Shown in pieces: positions 56,001-64,000 of a stretch of DNA of 64,000 bases; within the stretch, counting starts at the first letter, position 1, and each line of letters begins with the position of its first letter. This stretch comes from Malania oleifera (lineage: Eukaryota; Streptophyta; Magnoliopsida; Santalales; Ximeniaceae): NCBI RefSeq assembly GCF_029873635.1, contig NC_080419.1, positions 75,256,597-75,320,596 on the forward strand, written 5' to 3'. Below the pieces are notes generated by a model. That model made no database searches. It saw nothing but the letters and a program-made list of their open reading frames with translations, and was not told the DNA's origin. The translations under genes were made by a program, and so were the position numbers.

Positions 56001-57832
56001 GTCCTTTCATTGTTCCTACAGCAAGGATATCTGGAGATTGGACAGTCTGGTCTTTTATCTTGTAATTTTTCTTATCCTTTCTTACTTGGTCTTTTCATTG
56101 TTTTCTTCTAGTTAATTGGCCATGGACAGATAAGATCACTACTTAAGGCCTTTGCGTGGATTTCCACCCTTAATAGAGCTAATATCAACAATTCGCAGAA
56201 TATAAGACCCTCGTATGTGTCAATCTCCTGACGTTGATGTAATAATGTTATGCCAGCAGTGAGGTTCATGCTCATCTACTGCGCCTGGAATTTATGGAAT
56301 AGATTTTTCAGATTATTGGGAGTGTTGTGATGCCATAATGCTCTATCTCCTGATCTTTGTGTGATGTGTTGTGCCGGCAGTGGGACTCATGCTCATCTAT
56401 TTCTTCATTCCACTGCAGCCTGTAATTTATGGAACGGTTTTTTGGATTATTTGGAGTGTTGTGTCTGCCCTAGTTCTTTGGAGGCTTTTTAGCTGATTAA
56501 TTTTAGAGATTTTGTAGGCATAAAGATGTGAAGCAATTATGGTGGTTTGCAGTTTTTGCTGCTTTTAAGTTTTTTAGATTCTTTCGTTAGAGAGAAACGC
56601 TGATATTTTTCATGAGCACACTTTGTCTCCTGATTTAGTTTGGTATAAGACTATCTAATTTCGCTTCGCTGTTGGCTTTTTCTCCAGGGTCTCAGGCTGT
56701 TTTGGACAGTGGACACATTAGTTTCTCTGTTCCTCCTCCTTGGCATGATTGGACGGCTTTCTTAGCTTGATTTTCTTTTTTTTTTCTTCTTTCTGCTTTA
56801 TGTTGGGAGGATTTATTGTCCTCCTTGTATATCCTTTCTTTCATTAATGGAACTTTTTTTCTATCAAAAAAAAAAATTGAGTGTGCAAAAGAAATAAGCG
56901 AAGGCTCAAAAGAGAAATCTAGAGATTGAGAGGAAAACTTCAAAAGCCAATCCTAACACCTGAAAAAGAGTTGTGATCCTAAGCAGATTGAAAGCTGATG
57001 TAAGCAGCCAACACTACACATAAAAAAAAGGATATTGTTTAATTCACTTAGTTTGTACTCCCTGAGAAATTATGGATATTCCCAGGTGGTTAGGAAGAAA
57101 ATTCAATTTTTAACGCATTATAAACCAGATTATGCGCTTGATTCCCTAGAATACCAAGAAATGACTTTTCTTCTTGCTCTGAATTTCTATAATGAAACCA
57201 ACAAGGTTAATGAGAATTCCAACATTCACTGGTAGCAATGTCAACAACTTTAATTTTTATAACAAGACAAGACAGTAAACTTGAAACAAACAATGTAACA
57301 ATTTGATGGTAGTGAATTTCAAGTGTAACTTCATCAGAATAATCAATGGATCCAAAAATGAATGCTCAGTGCATACCTCTTGTTGTATATTCCGGTCAAC
57401 CCATTCCTTCAATCTATCTATTCTCATCTTGATCCATCCTTTCACCAAGTTAGCAATTGCGGCTTCAGCCTCGTAAGGTGGCATCTCTCGAATTATTGCC
57501 TTCCCACCATCCTCACTGTCCACTGAATCTTCAACAGCAATCTGCACAAGATCTTTCTCTAACTTATCAGCAGCTCTCAACACTTGTACAGCATCTGGGG
57601 TCAACTCCATGATGCCAGAAATGAATTGCTTTATCTCATTCCCGTAGCAAGCATGAAGGGTAGCTACAGCCACACCAGCAGAAAAAGGATGCCATCTCTT
57701 CAATATTGGACTGAATACCTCCTTCTCATTTGCTGCGAGCTCGCCAACGTCCTTTGCGAGGATGGCAAGCACGGGAAGGGAATTTGGCTGGTTTTTGGAT
57801 GCCCTCCTGCTGGAGTCTGCCTTCTCCATTCT
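43147..57832 (-). CDS. DUF810 / Munc13-homology (MUN-like) protein, C-terminal part of gene
   Basis: Three exons (57377-57832, 44169-44358, 43147-44081) join in phase to 526 codons plus TAA. The protein belongs to the plant DUF810 family with MHD1/MHD2 regions, related to animal Munc13 vesicle-priming factors. The best-studied relative, Arabidopsis PATROL1, helps deliver a plasma-membrane proton pump; this gene looks closer to the uncharacterised AT2G25800/AT2G20010 group. Hallmarks are PLPVLAIL-type (here SLPVLAILAKDVGEL), VAVATLHACYGNE, ELTPDAVQVLRAADKLEKDL, IREMPPYEAEAAIANL, PIPMHPALLPDLVAGLD, PALTRCTTGSKFHG, LLVLLAGGPSRVF and the end LLRVLCYRNDETASKFLKKT. The N-terminal half lies right of the window. 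The frame is intact; the function in vesicle traffic is inferred from family. Confidence 0.92.
44169..44358 (-). CDS. DUF810 gene, second visible exon
   Basis: It codes VWNPRVNKEGFAPSAVETLR through KCLQYYMTKAKSGC plus one base. Acceptor TTATAG, donor GTAAAT. It carries the conserved FF.LPIPMHP-LLPDL block of the MHD2-proximal region. Confidence 0.93.
44359..45982. other. Intron of DUF810 gene, right-hand part without elements
   Basis: AT-rich unique-looking intron with A-runs near 44720-44745 and 45390-45404. No exon of the family fits between the exons at 44169 and 57377, which join exactly. Nothing else is recognised. Confidence 0.55.
45983..46726. mobile_element. hAT-type MITE (744 bp)
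   Basis: The termini are CAAGGTCTTAAAATTT and, reverse complemented, CATGGTCTCAAGTTTC. Flanks are ATCTCAAT (45975-45982) and ATCCCAAT (46727-46734), an 8-bp duplication with one change. Inside are GAAATTTCG-type words near both ends and an imperfect duplication of about 70 bp (46297-46366 and 46376-46445). There is no transposase. Confidence 0.7.
46735..47504. other. Intron sequence left of L1-A
   Basis: Unassigned. A short phrase, ATCC(A)AAGA-CTATCCTTCTCTTCTAC, is repeated at about 47375 and 47438 as part of a roughly 63-bp tandem duplicate (TCTCCTTCTCTTCTAC-ACGGTAAA-like). No gene is supported. Confidence 0.5.
47505..48488 (+). pseudogene. L1-A LINE, left segment (endonuclease end and RT relic)
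   Basis: On the + strand the piece opens with SRLDRFLCCSKWEE (end of the L1 endonuclease) near 47530. LKNWIVEVFGVI follows at about 47770. The RT box is at about 47890-47935 as HLFFADDTIVCKADP, with both Asp residues present. A later RT/connection region is ADPKKKE...SLSIFNKALLMALE near 48410. Many stops and deletions separate the pieces. The segment ends in ...FFKKI, where the LTR array begins. Confidence 0.75.
48489..48905 (-). repeat. Array LTR4
   Basis: 417 bp; on the + strand TGCAGGGGCAGCATCAAGG...CCTACATCA. The polypurine tract GAAGGAGGGAAT precedes it on the - strand (48906-48917). Confidence 0.88.
48906..49500 (-). pseudogene. Retroviral-type protease relic, copy 1
   Basis: On the - strand a TLVIDLGVAQ segment (about 49340-49370) holds the catalytic Asp, but not in a normal D-G/S-G setting. 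Downstream is FDRKVKHDGYENSYSLSIDD near 49070-49130, typical of Gypsy proteases that precede RT. Here the sequence runs directly to the polypurine tract and LTR4 with no RT. Several stops interrupt it. Confidence 0.7.
49501..49928 (-). repeat. Array LTR3
   Basis: 428 bp, similar to LTR4 and LTR1. The low end reads TGACGCAGGGGCAGC, so the last bases of the terminus differ. A second CTACATCGATTCCCTCC follows at 49939, a small duplication of the LTR/polypurine junction. Confidence 0.85.
49929..50449 (-). pseudogene. Retroviral-type protease relic, copy 2
   Basis: It is homologous to copy 1: LVIDPSSCTNVVSE near 50380-50405 keeps the catalytic Asp and the SCTN context. It continues over the same downstream region (AATTCTCATATCCGTCATG words on the + strand). 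It is cut at 50449, where LTR2 sequence begins abruptly. Confidence 0.7.
50450..50668 (-). repeat. Array LTR2, truncated
   Basis: Only the first 219 bp of the LTR (- strand sense) remain, matching LTR3 from GCATTACAAACA onward. The junction at 50449/50450 joins it to protease sequence without a shared terminus, indicating recombination and not insertion. Confidence 0.82.
50669..52238 (-). pseudogene. Gag relic of the small Gypsy family
   Basis: On the - strand MVTNVELFVKVELLFGSI (51637) and later KLEVSDFFNGDGSPNEFDDW VYSLKYYL (about 51290-51375) are retrotransposon gag features. Further on, REDEMKQAMQEHFVPLNYQQL at about 51115-51175 is capsid-like. A C-terminal Ser/Lys-rich part ends at 50669, where LTR2 starts. 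Several stops break the frame. The leader 51640-52238 has no coding signal. Confidence 0.72.
52239..52694 (-). repeat. Array LTR1 (5'-most)
   Basis: 456 bp including an added (AGAGAAG)n run near 52309-52345. On the + strand it starts TGCAGAGGCAGC and ends CTACATCA. On the element strand it is followed by a leader and gag. Confidence 0.86.
52695..53484 (+). pseudogene. L1-A LINE, right segment (C-terminal zinc region)
   Basis: Coding resumes as IIASKYGFIIM (52690-52725), which continues the FFKKI at the far side of the LTR array. An A/T-run and shifted frames follow. Next comes HDIQCSTSPLSTRFPSIFSL ACDEEA (about 52925-53000) and a zf-RVT-like FFFVWLASSKKILEIDNLQK KGI (about 53290-53365). It is degenerate and joins L1-B near 53485 without a poly(A). 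Confidence 0.7.
53485..54546 (+). pseudogene. L1-B LINE, left segment (RT relic)
   Basis: On the + strand it starts with FEKAYDRVRW near 53507 (L1 RT palm motif). LSRMIKRLVDRGFLQ follows at 53760-53805, then the ADHTIFHVW box (family FADDTI; here DD is DH) near 53845, and GLGVGNLVSKSTTLVGGW near 54495. There are stops and shifts throughout. It is interrupted at 54547 by a DNA transposon. Confidence 0.72.
54547..55667. mobile_element. PIF/Harbinger-type non-autonomous element 1 (1121 bp)
   Basis: Termini are GCCCCTGTTTGAGAGCACTT and, reverse complemented, GGGATCAATTGAAACTACTT. Flanks are TAA (54544-54546) and TTA (55668-55670), consistent with a 3-bp TWA duplication with one change. The inside is AT-rich past 55080. 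The GC-richer ORFs at 54748-55083 are short with no domain. It is the same family as 58249-59580. Confidence 0.72.
55668..56878 (+). pseudogene. L1-B LINE, right segment to poly(A) end
   Basis: Coding sense continues from the left segment (LALSF..NSLSHKL-like around 55680-55740). Later it gives TLNRANINNSQNIRP (56170-56215), then a cysteine motif read twice. VMCCAGSGTHAHLFLHSTAA CNLW lies at about 56360-56440, and a shorter diverged copy at 56215-56300. The 3' end has TCTTTCATTAATGGAACTTT followed by A10 at 56867-56876, a typical L1 tail. Confidence 0.72.
56879..57376. other. Intron next to DUF810 first visible exon
   Basis: Ordinary intron between the L1-B poly(A) tail and the donor GTATGC of the 57377 exon. 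No element or gene is recognised. The ORF reading into 57257 is intron read-through of the exon frame. Confidence 0.6.
57377..57832 (-). CDS. DUF810 gene, first visible exon
   Basis: It has 152 codons in phase 0, beginning RMEKADSSRRASKNQPNSLP and ending VDRNIQQE. Acceptor AATACAG ends at 57833, donor GTATGC at 57376. The ATG at 57829 is internal to the protein and is not the gene start. Confidence 0.92.
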
Positions 57833-58248
57833 CTGTATTTTATCAGATCAAACAAATCAAAAGTCATAATTCCAACAGAAAAATTCAAGTGTTCAACTGC
57901 ATGATCATGTAATTATGCACTTACAAAACTTGTAAAACACCAAGTTTGCATGAAGTATCCATGTCAAAGCCATCATGTCTAACAAATATGACAGGGGTTC
58001 AAATTAGGCTTGACTTAAAATAATGGCCTTACGCACATCAATATATTTTTTAGGGTCCACGAATTTTATAATCATGCCAATGGATTCAGTGCTCTAATTG
58101 TGCCCAACACTCTTGCCAAAAAATCCAGTCCAACACTATTAGCCATTTGGTCCAAACATTGCTTCATTTTATAGTTAAAAAAAACGTTAATTAAAACACT
58201 AATCTGGAGCAGTTTTCAGATCAAATGGCTTGCAACATCCAATAATTA
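57833..58248. other. Upstream DUF810 intron, left part
   Basis: Starts with the acceptor CAG beside the 57832 exon edge. AT-rich, nothing recognised. No upstream exon of the family was found before 64000. Confidence 0.5.
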
Positions 58249-59580
58249 GCCCCTGTTTGGAAGTACTTAAAAAAAAAGTGCTTATAGCATAAGCACTTTT
58301 ACAAAAAAGTGGCGCTTCGCTTGCACTACAACAACCACTTATTGCAAAAATTGCTTTTCTAGAACTACCTTTTTAAGAACTATTTAAGTGAATTTTAAGA
58401 AGCAATCTAAGATAGCTTTTTGGCCACTTATAAGTGACACTACTCATTGGCAAGGTCAATTTTATAAATATAATAAAATTTAGTGGCTATTTTATAATTT
58501 AAAAAATACATTAGAAGATAATCATATATTATTTCATTATGTATTTTATAATATTAATATTAATGAAACATAATTCAATCTTGGAATGAAGAAGAAGAGC
58601 TATCTATTAATTTAAATTAATATTAAAAATTAAAAATACTAATTTAATTAATAATATTATTTTTACATAAATTAATATGATAATCATATGCTATAAATAT
58701 AAATTAAAACAAAAGTAAAAATATTTAAATATTAATTAAAATAACAGTCAACACAATTATTAATTAAACTGTTAATTAAAAATTAATCATATATTACTTT
58801 ATTATGCATTATAACCCAATAATTATTAATAAAATATAATTAAATTCTAGAATGAATAGAAGGAACCATCTTTAAATTTAAATTAACATTAAATAAACTA
58901 AAATTTTTAATTTAGTTATTAATATGAATTTTAACATAAATTAATGTGATAATCATGTCATAAATATACATTAATAACAAGATTATTGTTAATCAATAAA
59001 TAATATTATATTATTTTAGTAAAATAAAAAATTTTAATTATAAAATTAATATAATAATTATTAAAAATTTAAATTATAAAAATATTTTTATTTTTATTTA
59101 AAATATATTTAAAAATACATATTAGTTATTACAATTCAATTATGGATAGAATAAGAACTATTTATTAATTTAAATTAACTTTAAATAAATTAAAATTTTA
59201 AATTTAATTAATAATATTATTTTTATCAGAATTTAATATGATAGTAATATTTTATAAATATAAATTAATAACAAGTTATTATTAATTAAAAATAATATTA
59301 TATTAATTTTTAATAGTTCACATTTAAATTTTAATTATAAATAATTAAAATAATTATTAATGAAATCATTAATTAAAAAATATTAATATTTTTAATTTAA
59401 AATATGTTTAAAAATAATCATGCAGTACCCTATAATAAAGTAAGTATCCAAATACCACTTATTTTAAACACAACCAAATACCACTAAATAACTTTCAACA
59501 CTTTTCCAGTTCAATACTTATTAAATTCAGCACATTTTTTTCTGAAAAACACTTCTGCATAAGTGTTTCCAAACGATCCC
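58249..59580. mobile_element. PIF/Harbinger-type non-autonomous element 2 (1332 bp)
   Basis: Termini are GCCCCTGTTTGGAAGTACTT and, reverse complemented, GGGATCGTTTGGAAACACTT, flanked by TTA on both sides (58246-58248 and 59581-59583). The interior is extremely AT-rich with recurring AATTAATATT and TATAAATATAAATTAA words and no coding frame. It shares ends and interior style with element 1. Confidence 0.82.
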
Positions 59581-59583
59581 TTA

Positions 59584-60186
59584 ATTATTCTCAAGCATGA
59601 CAAGCAGTAGCATGTCTAATCTATGAGAGGTATTGTCAAAATGTGGACCTCCATAAAAAATTATAGAGAGGTATAGGTATGGAGTAATTCAAACACCCCC
59701 CAACATATACATTGCAATAGTTTTATTTGAAGGTCATTATTATTATTATGATGGAGGACGAAGAGGAGGACTAAATTTCATTAAATTATTATATCTCACT
59801 TTTAATGTTTTACTTCAAGAATATAATCTCTAAAAAATAAGATGCTGCATTAAAAAGATATTTAAAAAAATACTCCGTCCTTGAATTTGATAACAAGTTA
59901 CTTGTTATGAAATAATTTAGGATGTTAACAGATAAACTATTCAATGCACCTTTTACGCGTCAAGATCACGGATGGTATGACTACAAAGTGGGAATACAAG
60001 TTGTGGTATAAGAGCATTTTTTAACTTTCAAAAACCCTAACACCTTCATCTCCCTATTTAAAAATTTAGCCCCATCTTCAAAGGGTCAAAGCCTCAAAAT
60101 ATATCAAGCCATACTTGTTCAACCAGGTATACAGATCACATTGAGACTGTTAGCCTTCAACTTATTAGGCCAACCACATTTTTCAC

Positions 60187-60218
<32 letters not shown>

Positions 60219-60239
60219 AAATAGGTAGTCCAACAATAA
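59584..60239. other. Intron sequence with CT/CA microsatellite
   Basis: It contains (CT)n followed by (CA)n at 60187-60218. Otherwise unassigned AT-rich intron. Confidence 0.6.
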
Positions 60240-61440
60240 TATTGGTGTAGAAAGGCATATTTAAAGTTGCTAGAGCTAGAGAAAGAGAGTAAAGGCCTAG
60301 GTAATATCAAAAAATAAGGACAATAGTGTTTTAGTTAAAGAAGAAGATATTAAACAAAGACAACAAATTTATTTTAATAAGCTATTTAGTGAAAGCCGAG
60401 CAGGAGGCCTAAACTTAGAATTGACAAATGAGGAAAAGGCTAAAAGTTTGTGATTTGTGCTCAAAATTAGAGTCTAAGTCACATATGCGTTAAAGATGAT
60501 TGAAAATAGAAAATCTGAAGGGCAAATGACATTCCAATTGAAGAATGGGAATGCTTAGGAGATAATAGAGTAATATGGTTAATTAGTTTATTCAACAAAA
60601 TTCTAAGCACTAAATGCTAGGTAAGGAAAGACACTTTACTAAAAATATACAAAAATAAAGGATATATTCAAAACCATAATAATCATCCTAAAATTAACTT
60701 AAGAGTCATTCTAAAACTTAGGGGTAGGGTAATCTAACACCAATTAAAGGTTAGAAACCATGGCTGTAGAAAACCAATGTGGTTTTTTCAGTCGAGAGAT
60801 CAACTTCAGAAACTATATATCTTTAAAGAAGATATAATGAAAAAGTTAGGGAAAAAGATGAGAGGCTTGCACGTGATTTTTATTGACCTAGAGAAATCGA
60901 AGAGAGGGTACCTAGGGAAGTTCTATTGTGGGTTCCAGGGAGGGGGGAACACGCAGTTCATGTATCAATGTCACTAAGGATATGTAGGAACGACTTATGT
61001 TGGGAGATAGAGACTTTCCAATTACACTAGGTGTACATCAAGGGTCTTCTTTGAGACCTTATCTTTTTACTTTAGCTATGGATAAACTCGTCAAGAATAT
61101 CATGAAGTTCCACGTAGACAATAATTTCTTGAGTCTTGACTAATGAAATTAAAAGTGGAGCATGATCTAATCTAAATTAGAATTATGAAGAGAAGTTTTA
61201 AATATAGAGGATTTTAAGATAAGGAGAAGCAAGTTGTAATACACGATAGACAATTTTAGTCATTCTAGGAGTGATTGAGAAATATACGACACTTGATGCT
61301 CAAGCCTTAAGTATCATTAAATTTTGGTACCATGGAATTACTATGAAATTTTAAGGTGAAATTGAAGAAGATATAATACATAGAGTTAATGCAAGTTAGG
61401 TAAAAGATGTGCTTCAAACATCAAGTAGTTTCAGAAGGTG
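60240..61440 (+). pseudogene. RTE-type LINE relic 2
   Basis: Words on the + strand parallel the 21555-24090 relic: AGACAACAAATTTATTTTAA TAAGC..., ATGACATTCCAATTGAAG, then an RT piece KKLGKKMRGLHVIFIDLEKS (60838-60900, family DLEKAYD) and GVHQG-like TRCTSRVFF near 61025. A C-terminal ...EIEEDIIHRVNAS-like segment lies near 61365-61390. It is more decayed than the first relic, and the FADD box is not recognisable. Confidence 0.62.
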
Positions 61441-61885
61441 CTAATACTATTACATAAAGGTAATAATCAAATAAAACTATTGAATGAAAGTATTTGTGGT
61501 AAGGTAGGCACAAAACCTAGTAGACACAAAACCTATGGAAAATAAAATCAGGAAATGGAGGTTAAATTTAAAACTAAAGTAACGTTCACAACTGTCACAG
61601 GTGTTATCTAAGGGGTAACAGTTGCTGCATCCGTGAATTCATCTTTCGCATTAACAAACTTGTAGATAAATTCACATGTTTTGACCCCCAAACCTTAAAT
61701 ATTAATGTTTTAAATGAATTTCAATAAATTCAAATCAACCTACATGCAACATATACCGAAATTATTGAATGCTAATGTGGTTTTCAAGTTGCTATTGGTG
61801 AGAAAAGCCCTATATTGGTTACTTTTCCAAGCTACATTTGTAAGTAACATTCATATTTTATAAAATAAATGTTTAATTAATTTAT
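61441..61885. other. Unassigned intron sequence
   Basis: AT-rich sequence with GTAACGTTC and GGTAACAG words. No gene or element end is recognised. Confidence 0.4.
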
Positions 61886-61919
61886 ACGCGGGAGCATTGC
61901 GCACCGGGCTGCCCCTTTT
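61886..61919 (+). mobile_element. Au SINE 3'-tail fragment
   Basis: CGCGGGAGCATTGCGCACCG followed by GGCTGCCCCTTTT is the characteristic 3' end of Au SINEs. Only about 35 bp survive. ATTAATTTAT on both sides (about 61876 and 61920) looks like a target-site duplicate of about 10 bp, so the fragment may have inserted already truncated. Confidence 0.6.
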
Positions 61920-62794
61920 AATTAATTTATAAATGGAAAAAACAGAAAATTGAAAATAAAAATATCATAACAAAGAAAATAAATTTTTTAAAAAAATTTC
62001 AACACACTACATCACCAGATCCATGCTATACAAGCTCACATGAACTTCAAAGACACAAAATAAAGTCCCAAATTTTTAATAACTAAGAAATAAAATTCTA
62101 CCACTCTTTAGTAGATCCAAGCTATACAAGCTAGAATGAGCTTTAATTTTTTATTTTTATTTTTAAAAAAAGACTCATTTAAATGCATTTCATTTACCTC
62201 GGTTTAGGGTTTTGTAGCAAATTTTTATCTCAAAATCAAAACCCTCTTTGCTGCCTTTGAACCTAGGTTAGAATGATTAGATTAACCTAAATTAACAAGA
62301 AATCAAAATAAAAATTTTAAAAAACAAACCCCTGCTAAACACTTTCTGATTTACAGCCCCCCAACCCTTCAAATTTTTTATTTGAAGCTTTAAATTCAGT
62401 TGTTGATGCACAATATCAGAACAGACAGCTTAGACATTCAGTTCAAGAGCCTCAAATACAAGAAACAAGCTGAAAGACCGTTTTTCCGTGACTGGGGAGC
62501 ATAACGTTCCATAACAGACGTTAGAGAGCCATAACGGCATCGTAACGGATGTTACGGAACGTTACCGTGCATAATCGCCAGTCATACCATGAGTTTCTTT
62601 CTTCCTTTATATCAGCCTGCAGCAGGACCATTCTTGTCTGATACTTACAATGGCATTTACGCACTAATTTTTTTTAATACCATGGTTAAGACGGTTTAGG
62701 CACTTGCAAAGTGAGCCACATGTATCTAAGGTGAGTTTATTGTTGAAAGTGGCAGTAGGAGTAGATCTAGAATGACTCTGATTGAGGTACCAAG
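61920..62794. other. Unassigned intron sequence with CGTAACG-rich block
   Basis: At 62480-62580 the words CATAACG, GTTACGG and AACGTT recur in both orientations, like the subterminal region of some plant DNA transposons. I could not identify matching ends, so no element is called. The left part is A-rich. Confidence 0.4.
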
Positions 62795-63409
62795 AGCCCA
62801 TTTAATTGTGAATAACAGTTTTCATTTTCTATTTTAGTTTTCCAAAGAACGACAGAAATTTTAGCTATTTTTTCAATTTTACAACATTTGCATTAAATAA
62901 GTGAACAAAAATAAAAAGTTTTGACACTATTTTCTGGTGAAAATTGTTCTGTTTCTATTTCTAATTTTTCATATAATTACAAGAATACCACCTTGTTTTC
63001 CAATTTACTAAATTTAATGAAAAAGTGGGAAAACATCTTTTTCATTATTTTATAAATTTCTGACTTCTTACTTTGCGTATGGGAGAACAGAATTCAGATC
63101 TTGGACTTTGATTTATGCATACTATTTGTTAAATTTCTTCAAAATCCACATAAATCCAAATCCTAGCCCCAAAATTCTTCATCCCATATAAGGTAACTTT
63201 TGGAAAACTGAAAAACAAGTTGTCTTTTTTGTAATTATTTTTTGAAATCTAAAAATGAAGCCTGAAAAACTGTTTTGCACAACTAAAAAAGTTACTTGTT
63301 TTCTACCTTTTTAATATGAATCTTGGAAAACTAAAAAGTACGCTGGAATTTTTATATTTCCTTGGAAAACTAAAAAACGGAAAATCTTATCCACAATTAA
63401 ATGGGCCTC
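62795..63409. mobile_element. MITE-like element with 3-bp duplication (615 bp)
   Basis: The left end AGCCCATTTAATTGTGAATA and the right end (reverse complement) GAGGCCCATTTAATTGTGGA form about 20-bp inverted repeats differing by one insertion and one base. Flanks are AAG on both sides (62792-62794, 63410-63412). Repeated TTTTAGTTTTCCAAA words face each other inside. Harbinger-like by flank size. The - strand ORF at 63311 overlaps its end and is not a gene. Confidence 0.65.
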
Positions 63410-64000
63410 AAGGATTTGGTGACACTCCTTTGAAGCTATTGGTGTAAATCGTAAAAAATGACAGGCAGAGAAGGAATTACATACTTCGGATAGCAAGGTA
63501 TCATCCGGAAGAAATGCTCAAAAGAAATTATAGAAGTGCAGCTCTCTAGTCCCTTTGAAGATCAGATAAAGAACTTTCCCAAGAAATCCCCAAAGCAAGT
63601 GCCCAAAACGAAGCAAGGGAAACAATTGAATCATTGCCAAAATCCTCACAAACTTTTTTTTTCTTTTACTTTTACATGATTACATTCTATTCCTGGTCTA
63701 CGTCAGTTTTGTACTAAGAAAGGAGAAAATAGAATATTAGGTCTTACATTGCCTTCACAAAACTACTCTTCTCTCTTGGAGTATAGTGTTCTACCATTAA
63801 TAAACAGCACAAAACACAAATCAGCTAAGGTGGTACTCATGTTCCATTGTGTTGTTAAGATTCAGAAGTTGGTTTTTCCTTTCAGTAGTTTGTTTAATTA
63901 TTATCATTTTTTAAGTTAATTTTTTTTTTTTTAAATCCAAGAAAGAATACATGAAATATTATTTTTTGAATTGTTGATAAACACCAAAAGTTCAGTTTTT
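63410..64000. other. Right edge of window, presumed DUF810 intron
   Basis: Unassigned sequence. No exon of the DUF810 family is recognised up to the window end, so the visible part of this intron is over 6.1 kb. Confidence 0.4.

Noticed and set aside
62480..62580. DNA transposon with CGTAACG subterminal repeats
   Set aside because: The words recur in both orientations but I could not locate terminal repeats or a target duplicate.
57836..64000. Upstream exon of the DUF810 gene
   Set aside because: No segment with family motifs and matching phase was found. ORFs at 60777 and 63311 belong to a LINE relic and a MITE edge.
1..64000. tRNA or rRNA genes
   Set aside because: No cloverleaf or rRNA-like stretch was recognised. 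tRNA-like words are the retrotransposon primer-binding sites and SINE pieces.
1..64000. Endogenous pararetrovirus or other viral insert
   Set aside because: All RT fragments carry Copia, Gypsy, RTE or L1 context. No movement-protein or coat-protein pattern of plant pararetroviruses was seen.
1..64000. A previously undescribed multi-gene system
   Set aside because: Apart from the two host genes, every readable protein fragment belongs to a known transposon family and is broken. I found no set of intact genes working together.

Overview
This is nuclear DNA from a flowering plant, most likely a eudicot. It holds two spliced host genes with very long introns, and almost everything between their exons is degraded transposable elements. 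I see no prokaryotic signature and cannot name the species.

Host genes. (1) The C-terminal part of a plant NUP85 nucleoporin gene lies on the + strand: 12 exons from 15446 to 41129, 447 codons plus stop. Its 5' exons are not in the window and must lie to the left. Intron 10 is 19.7 kb. (2) The C-terminal part of a DUF810 / Munc13-homology (MUN-like) protein gene lies on the - strand: three exons at 57377-57832, 44169-44358 and 43147-44081, 526 codons plus stop. Its upstream exons lie to the right of the window. A 13.0-kb intron separates its first two visible exons. The genes converge, with stop codons about 2.0 kb apart.

Layout. 1-8926: Ogre/Tat-type Ty3-Gypsy remains. These comprise a tandem-repeat-rich 5' internal region, a 4.2-kb palindrome of two head-to-head LTRs (3277-7451) and a gag pseudogene cut exactly at the LTR end. 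8927-15445: intron with a SINE relic and a complete but decayed Copia element (10224-15354) flanked by GTATA. 15446-20843: NUP85 exons 1-10; intron 5 carries a probable L1 ORF1 relic. 20844-40586: intron 10, with an RTE-type LINE relic, an Athila-like Gypsy inverted repeat and pol pseudogene, a second Copia element (SIRE-like, - strand), and a 941-bp hAT-type element inserted in one of that Copia's LTRs. 40587-41129: last two NUP85 exons. 43147-44358: DUF810 exons. 44359-57376: DUF810 intron with a hAT-type MITE, an L1 split by a four-LTR array of a small gag/protease-only Gypsy family, and a second L1 split by a Harbinger-type element. 57377-57832: DUF810 exon. 57833-64000: a further intron with a second Harbinger-type element, another RTE relic, a SINE tail and a third MITE.

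All transposon reading frames found are interrupted by stops, frameshifts or active-site changes, so none looks autonomous. The two host genes have intact frames and consistent splice phases across every exon seen. I found no convincing new protein system. The unusual content is structural: two giant LTR inverted repeats (one certainly, one probably inside the NUP85 transcription unit), nested insertions that can be ordered in time, and a multi-LTR array.
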